Part shown: positions 6,346-8,765 of the stretch, in pieces
How the letters are laid out: the number at the start of each line of letters is the position of its first letter
Position numbering within the stretch: the first letter of the stretch is position 1
NCBI GenBank assembly: GCA_030640155.1
Contig: DAOWJX010000153.1
Span: 1 to 8,765, forward strand
From: Candidatus Aegiribacteria sp.
GTDB taxonomy: Bacteria > Fermentibacterota > Fermentibacteria > Fermentibacterales > JCC-6
Length of the DNA: 8,765 bases
Direction: 5' to 3'
Program-made: the position numbers and the translations under genes
The notes under the pieces: generated by a model
Database searches by the model: none
What the model was told of the DNA's origin: nothing
What the model saw: only the letters and a program-made list of their open reading frames with translations

Positions 6346-6782
6346 ATTTCCCCCTCCGATCTCATGAGTCTGGAAGGAAAATGCGATTGCAGTACGTCAG
6401 TTGTAATGAAATGGCGTGTGCCAGGTAGTCCCTTACCGGACCCACGTGGTTATTTATTGTTAATAACCTAAATATTGAAACTCTATATGCATGTCAATGA
6501 CAGGAGAATAGCATCAATGAATGGAACCGTATTTGAAAGATTTAACCTTGGCGCAAGGGGTGGGATTTCCTTCGGAGAAGCTTCGCTTTCTCTTCGAGGA
6601 ACCTGCGGTTTCACTTCGACTCGTAAAACTCGCTCAGGGAAACTCACTAATTCGGTCTTCGACCGAAAGTCCGAATCACATGTTACAAAATAGTTAGTTA
6701 AGTAAGTTATGCCCGGCGTGGTGGCGTGGTAATAATATTTTATTTGAGTAGATTGAAGAAGGCCATTAAATGGACTTCATTC
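6346..6782. repeat. Interspersed repeat copy R4 (long form)
   Basis: It has the same order of parts as R3: the leader of the barrel gene, a hairpin GGTTATT (6448-6454) with AATAACC (6462-6468), a promoter reading minus (6469-6497), the conserved stretch to about 6567, the hairpin TTCGGTC/GACCGAA (6651-6667), the 29-bp core (6691-6719), and a right flank GTGGCGTGG, AATATTTTATTTGA and GGACTTCATTC. It differs from R3 by about 44 extra bases at 6568-6612 that themselves fold back (TTCCT and GAGAA with TTCTC and AGGAA). The right flank is shortened. A 72-codon frame here (6475-6693) ends in the core's first stop and is judged non-coding. Bases 6783-6827, up to the toxin-antitoxin promoter, show nothing I can support. 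Confidence 0.82.
6469..6497 (-). promoter_or_regulatory. Sigma70-like promoter inside R4, for the 5885-6340 barrel gene
   Basis: On the minus strand, TTGACA (6497-6492) and TATTTA (6474-6469) have a 17-nt spacer, as in R3. The predicted start falls in the perfect 7-bp GGTTATT/AATAACC hairpin (6448-6468). The leader to the start codon is about 120 nt. Confidence 0.55.
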
Positions 6783-6827
6783 CATGTTAACCTGGAATCT
6801 AATAAACAAGATAATTCAAATGCATAT

Positions 6828-6862
6828 TTGACATGACCATTTAGAATGACCATATTAATATG
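6828..6862 (+). promoter_or_regulatory. Promoter and operator of the toxin-antitoxin pair
   Basis: TTGACA (6828-6833) is a perfect -35 box, and CATATT (6851-6856, 17-nt spacer) or TATTAA (6853-6858, 19 nt) can serve as -10. Overlapping these are ATGACCAT twice (6833-6840 and 6846-6853, 13 nt apart) and the perfect 12-bp palindrome CATATTAATATG (6851-6862). Phd/VapB-type antitoxins, alone or with toxin, normally repress their own promoter at such sites. The Shine-Dalgarno GGAGGTGAT follows at 6867-6875. Confidence 0.6.
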
Positions 6863-6880
6863 TAATGGAGGTGATTCGAT

Positions 6881-7108
6881 ATGAAAACTCTAGCGATAAC
6901 TGATTTCAAGGCTCATGCTCTTCAGATATTAAGTCGGATTGCGAAAACAAAGGAGTCTGTGGTGATAACGAAGAGAGGAAAGCCAATAGTTGAAGTCATT
7001 CCGTTTTCGACCAGCAAACCTGCTCCAGGGAAGTTGTCTGAAGCATTGGTATTTGAGAAGGACATAGTCTCACCTCTTGGTGAAGATATGTGGGATGCAT
7101 GCAAATGA
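6881..7108 (+). CDS. Phd/YefM-family antitoxin
   Basis: This 75-residue protein matches the Phd/YefM (prevent-host-death) antitoxin family. The N-terminal DNA-binding part is MKTLAITDFKAHALQILSRI, followed by the conserved SVVITKRGKPIVEVIPF (about residues 26-42). The short C-terminal tail (EKDIVSPLGEDMWDACK) should bind and block the toxin. It is full length for the family. The ATG at 6881 has a strong Shine-Dalgarno, GGAGGTGAT (6867-6875). Its TGA overlaps the toxin ATG by four bases (ATGA, 7105-7108), so the toxin is translated by coupling. It probably represses the pair through the palindrome and repeats at 6833-6862. The pair sits alone between repeat copies R4 and R5. Confidence 0.9.
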   Translation: MKTLAITDFKAHALQILSRIAKTKESVVITKRGKPIVEVIPFSTSKPAPGKLSEALVFEKDIVSPLGEDMWDACK

Positions 7109-7503
7109 AGTATCTACTCGATACACATATCTGGATCTGGTGGAACATGCATCCACAGAAACTATCCACCAGGATACACTCATTGCTTTCAGCCTCAGAA
7201 CAATATGACTCACTTCTCCTTTCAGCCATATCTCCATGGGAATTCAGTAAGCTACTGGAGAAAAAGAGGATCGGCATCTCATGCAATACAGAAGAATGGA
7301 TTGCCGAAGCCTTGGACATGACAAAGCTTCGGCTTATACCATTGACACCAACCATAGCGTATCGATCGACATCCCTGCCGCAACCATTCAATGGAGACCC
7401 AGCAGATCAGATCATTGTGGCAACAGCCAGAGAGGAAAACGCTACAATATTGACCAAGGACAAGATCATACGGAATTATGAGCATGTACGAAGTCTTTGG
7501 TAG
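7105..7503 (+). CDS. vapC: VapC-type PIN-domain toxin ribonuclease
   Basis: This 132-residue protein is a PIN-domain toxin, a metal-dependent ribonuclease that stops translation by cutting RNA when the antitoxin is lost. The acidic active-site residues are all present: D6 in KYLLDTHIW, E46 in SAISPWEFSKL, D98 and D101 in NGDPADQIIVATA, and D119 in TILTKDK. Length is usual for VapC, so it is likely active. The start at 7105 is chosen because MKYLLDTHIW is the normal family N-terminus and because ATGA overlaps the antitoxin stop. An upstream GTG (7090) would add five residues inside the antitoxin gene and is unlikely. No strong Shine-Dalgarno precedes 7105, which fits translational coupling. 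Gene pairs of this type are common in mobile DNA and stabilise it. Confidence 0.92.
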   Translation: MKYLLDTHIWIWWNMHPQKLSTRIHSLLSASEQYDSLLLSAISPWEFSKLLEKKRIGISCNTEEWIAEALDMTKLRLIPLTPTIAYRSTSLPQPFNGDPADQIIVATAREENATILTKDKIIRNYEHVRSLW

Positions 7504-7523
7504 AGTGGTTAGATAACCGTTAC

Positions 7524-7767
7524 GGGAAAACTCACCCTAACAGACCCTCGGTCAGGCTTGATCTTCGATCAAATGTCCGAATCAAGCACTTCCCCATAAA
7601 AGTAAACCCCCGATGAACGGGGGTGTTACTTTCATGGCGGAGGTGTTGGTTCTGAGTTGGAACCCCTTTATGGCGTGGATGCATGGGTTGTAGACTAATA
7701 AATTGACTGTATAGCGGTACTATTTTATTTGATTAGCTCACAGAAATTTATTAAAAGGACTTCATTC
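7524..7767. repeat. Divergent repeat copy R5 lacking the core
   Basis: The left side matches R4: GGGAAAACTCAC (7524-7535), then a hairpin TTGATC (7558-7563) with GATCAA (7567-7572), then TGTCCGAATC (7574-7583). In place of the 29-bp core there are about 80 unrelated bases holding the GC-rich hairpin at 7599-7632 and a smaller one (GGTTC/GAACC, about 7650-7665). The right flank resumes with TGGCGTGGATGC (7671), AATTGACTG, TATTTTATTTGATTAG and GGACTTCATTC, closely matching R3. An outer pairing, GCTTGAT (7556-7562) with ATCAAGC (7581-7587), is special to this copy. Bases 7768-7846, up to the broken FG-GAP gene, show nothing I can name. Confidence 0.65.
7599..7632. terminator. Strong hairpin downstream of vapC
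   Basis: AAAGTAA and ACCCCCG (7599-7612) pair with CGGGGGT and TTACTTT (7618-7632) across a 5-nt loop, with one bulged G (7625), giving a 14-bp stem. It lies 96 nt after the toxin stop. There is no long T-run after it in either direction, although the A/T-rich outer stem gives short runs. It may act as a terminator between convergent genes, or be part of the sequence that replaced the repeat core. Confidence 0.5.
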
Positions 7768-7846
7768 ACAACTTGAGCTGGAGTTAAACAATAATCAGCA
7801 TAGTCTTCGATGTACCTTGTAGGGGTCGCTTTTCGGACTCTAGCAG

Positions 7847-8765
7847 CTACTCTATCACTACGAATTGCTGTGTCGCTATGAAGTCACCTGAGATCATTCT
7901 ACAGAAATAGATTCCTGGAGATAAATCTCCAAGCTGAACATCGTGAAATCCTATAGAGTACTCGTCTCCTTGATTACCATAGATCAGTCTACCTGAAAGA
8001 TCGAAGACTGAGAGTATAACCAGGGAAGGTTCAGGAAGTCCGAAACGTACACTTACTGATCCGCAGGTTGGATTAGGCATAACTCCCTGTAGAATGATCT
8101 CTGAAGAGTACGGATCATCCTCGATGCCTTGAGGGTCCCAGTTCAATGTGAAATCATAAAGAGTTGGGGTAAAGTCCGGATTATCCGACGCCATTGCTAT
8201 CTTGTACTGAAAATACCTGTCTAGTAAACCACTGAGATTGCAGGGTTCATACACAGGTTCTGACTCGGAGTCCATCGAACCGGGATCGTTGGAAGTCCTG
8301 TACCGGAAGTATAGATCCGTTCAAACAGGTTCTGAGCTGTTCCAGTCTATGCTGGCCCACTGCGGGGAACATCCGGTGTCAAGAATGCTGGACCACAACC
8401 ATCCATCTGGTGAATAGCTGGTAATATCCCACCATGCGATGTTATTAGAGACCCAGAAAGCACCAAGGACATCCATACCACCGTCACCGTCTATGTCTTC
8501 CGAGTATACGGAAGCAGTATAGTTGAAATCCCCATCAATGATGTGCTCAGCCCAGGATATACCCGAACCGTCGATATTCTCCCACTAGGCAATACCATAT
8601 GTGTCGGTGGCACCGAGCACATCCATATCGCCATCTCCGTCTATATCCGTTGAGTAGACAGACCGGGGGCCTAAGAAGCCTCCAACGATGGAGTGCTTTG
8701 TTGTGTTGTTGAGTACGATATCCCCGGGAATATCGTACCACTCGAGATTAGCTCCACTGAATTCG
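7847..8765 (-). pseudogene. Broken FG-GAP/VCBS-repeat surface protein with T9SS-type sorting tail
   Basis: One reading frame runs on the minus strand from the right edge to the TAG at 7849-7847 (305 codons seen; the 5' end is outside the window). It is interrupted by TAG at 8587-8585 and TGA at 8323-8321. Before and between the stops lie two FG-GAP/VCBS-like units with Asp-rich metal-binding loops (DIDGDGDMDVLGA and DIDGDGGMDVLGA; the second has Gly for Asp). After them come TDLYFRYRTSND, YFQYKIAMAS and the linker TLNWDPQGIEDD. A C-terminal beta-sandwich follows (MPNPTCGSVSVRFGL, FDLSGRLIYG, GDLSPGIYFCRM, QQFVVIE), typical of type IX secretion sorting domains. The TAG sits where the second unit has Trp (IAWWDI), one base from TGG. 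The TGA sits where Gly would fit, one base from GGA. The ATG at 8275 has no ribosome binding site, so the downstream frame is a remnant and not a separate gene. Confidence 0.8.

Noticed and set aside
6475..6693. 72-codon plus-strand open frame inside R4
   Set aside because: The matching stretch of R3 has a one-base difference that stops the frame after nine codons, the frame crosses hairpins and ends in the core stop cluster, and it looks like translated repeat.
1632..6719. CRISPR array
   Set aside because: The 29-bp repeat length is suggestive, but the copies are 0.9-2.9 kb apart with genes between them and no cas genes.
4461..6782. Canonical integron attC array
   Set aside because: The core and hairpins, cargo type and spacing recall integrons. 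However, no clear RYYYAAC/GTTRRRY pair flanks a fold-back site at gene ends, the cores lie up to 350 bases from the nearest stop codon, gene orientations are mixed and no integrase is present.
7727..7862. About 45 open minus-strand codons after the FG-GAP frame, ending NEVLLINFCELIK
   Set aside because: It lacks a start codon and overlaps the end of the sorting domain. A similar ending is readable in R4 (NEVHLMAFFNLLK), but differences fall on all codon positions, so it is more likely conserved repeat flank than protein.
8321..8323. Alternative genetic code (TGA as Gly) explaining the broken FG-GAP gene
   Set aside because: Gly would fit at this codon, but TGA terminates the genes at 257-1375, 1785-3158, 3261-4382 and the antitoxin, and a second stop, TAG, also interrupts the frame.

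Overview
The window looks like accessory DNA from a Gram-negative (diderm) bacterium. Evidence is two lipoprotein-type signal peptides, a small outer-membrane beta-barrel, and a broken surface protein with FG-GAP/VCBS-like repeats and a C-terminal tail of the type IX secretion (Por sorting) kind. That combination is typical of the Fibrobacterota-Chlorobi-Bacteroidota group and related uncultured candidate phyla (Fermentibacterota, Cloacimonadota and similar). This placement is inference; no rRNA, tRNA or housekeeping marker is present. The standard genetic code applies, since TGA ends several intact genes.

Layout. A secreted propeller-like protein lies on the minus strand at 257-1375. A spacer with repeat copy R1 follows, and then a promoter inside a large inverted repeat drives an AAA+ ATPase/DUF4143 protein (1785-3158). 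A 6-bladed beta-propeller lipoprotein (3261-4382) comes next on the same strand. Repeat copy R2 precedes a minus-strand lipoprotein (4670-5203). Repeat copy R3 precedes a frameshifted small gene (5659-5863) and an outer-membrane barrel gene (5885-6340), both minus. Repeat copy R4 precedes a Phd/VapC toxin-antitoxin pair (6881-7503, plus). A divergent copy, R5, precedes the 3' part of the broken FG-GAP gene (7847-8765, minus), which carries two in-frame stops.

The main novelty is the repeat family. Four copies share an almost invariant 29-bp core (at 1632, 4558, 5507 and 6691), and R5 keeps the flanks but has lost the core. The copies separate otherwise unrelated genes at roughly 0.9-2.9 kb spacing. 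The core opens with a period-4 run of stop codons that closes all three forward frames. Just upstream is a small hairpin whose stem sequence changes between copies while pairing is kept. R3 and R4 are larger (over 400 bp) and carry the same sigma70-like promoter and leader, reading out into two unrelated envelope genes. The arrangement resembles a gene-cassette array or repeated insertion site, with an addiction module, envelope genes and decayed genes as cargo. No integrase, transposase or canonical attC site is visible here, so the mechanism is open.

By eye the base composition is uneven. The 257-1375 gene is clearly more GC-rich than the barrel gene at 5885-6340, which fits a mosaic origin.
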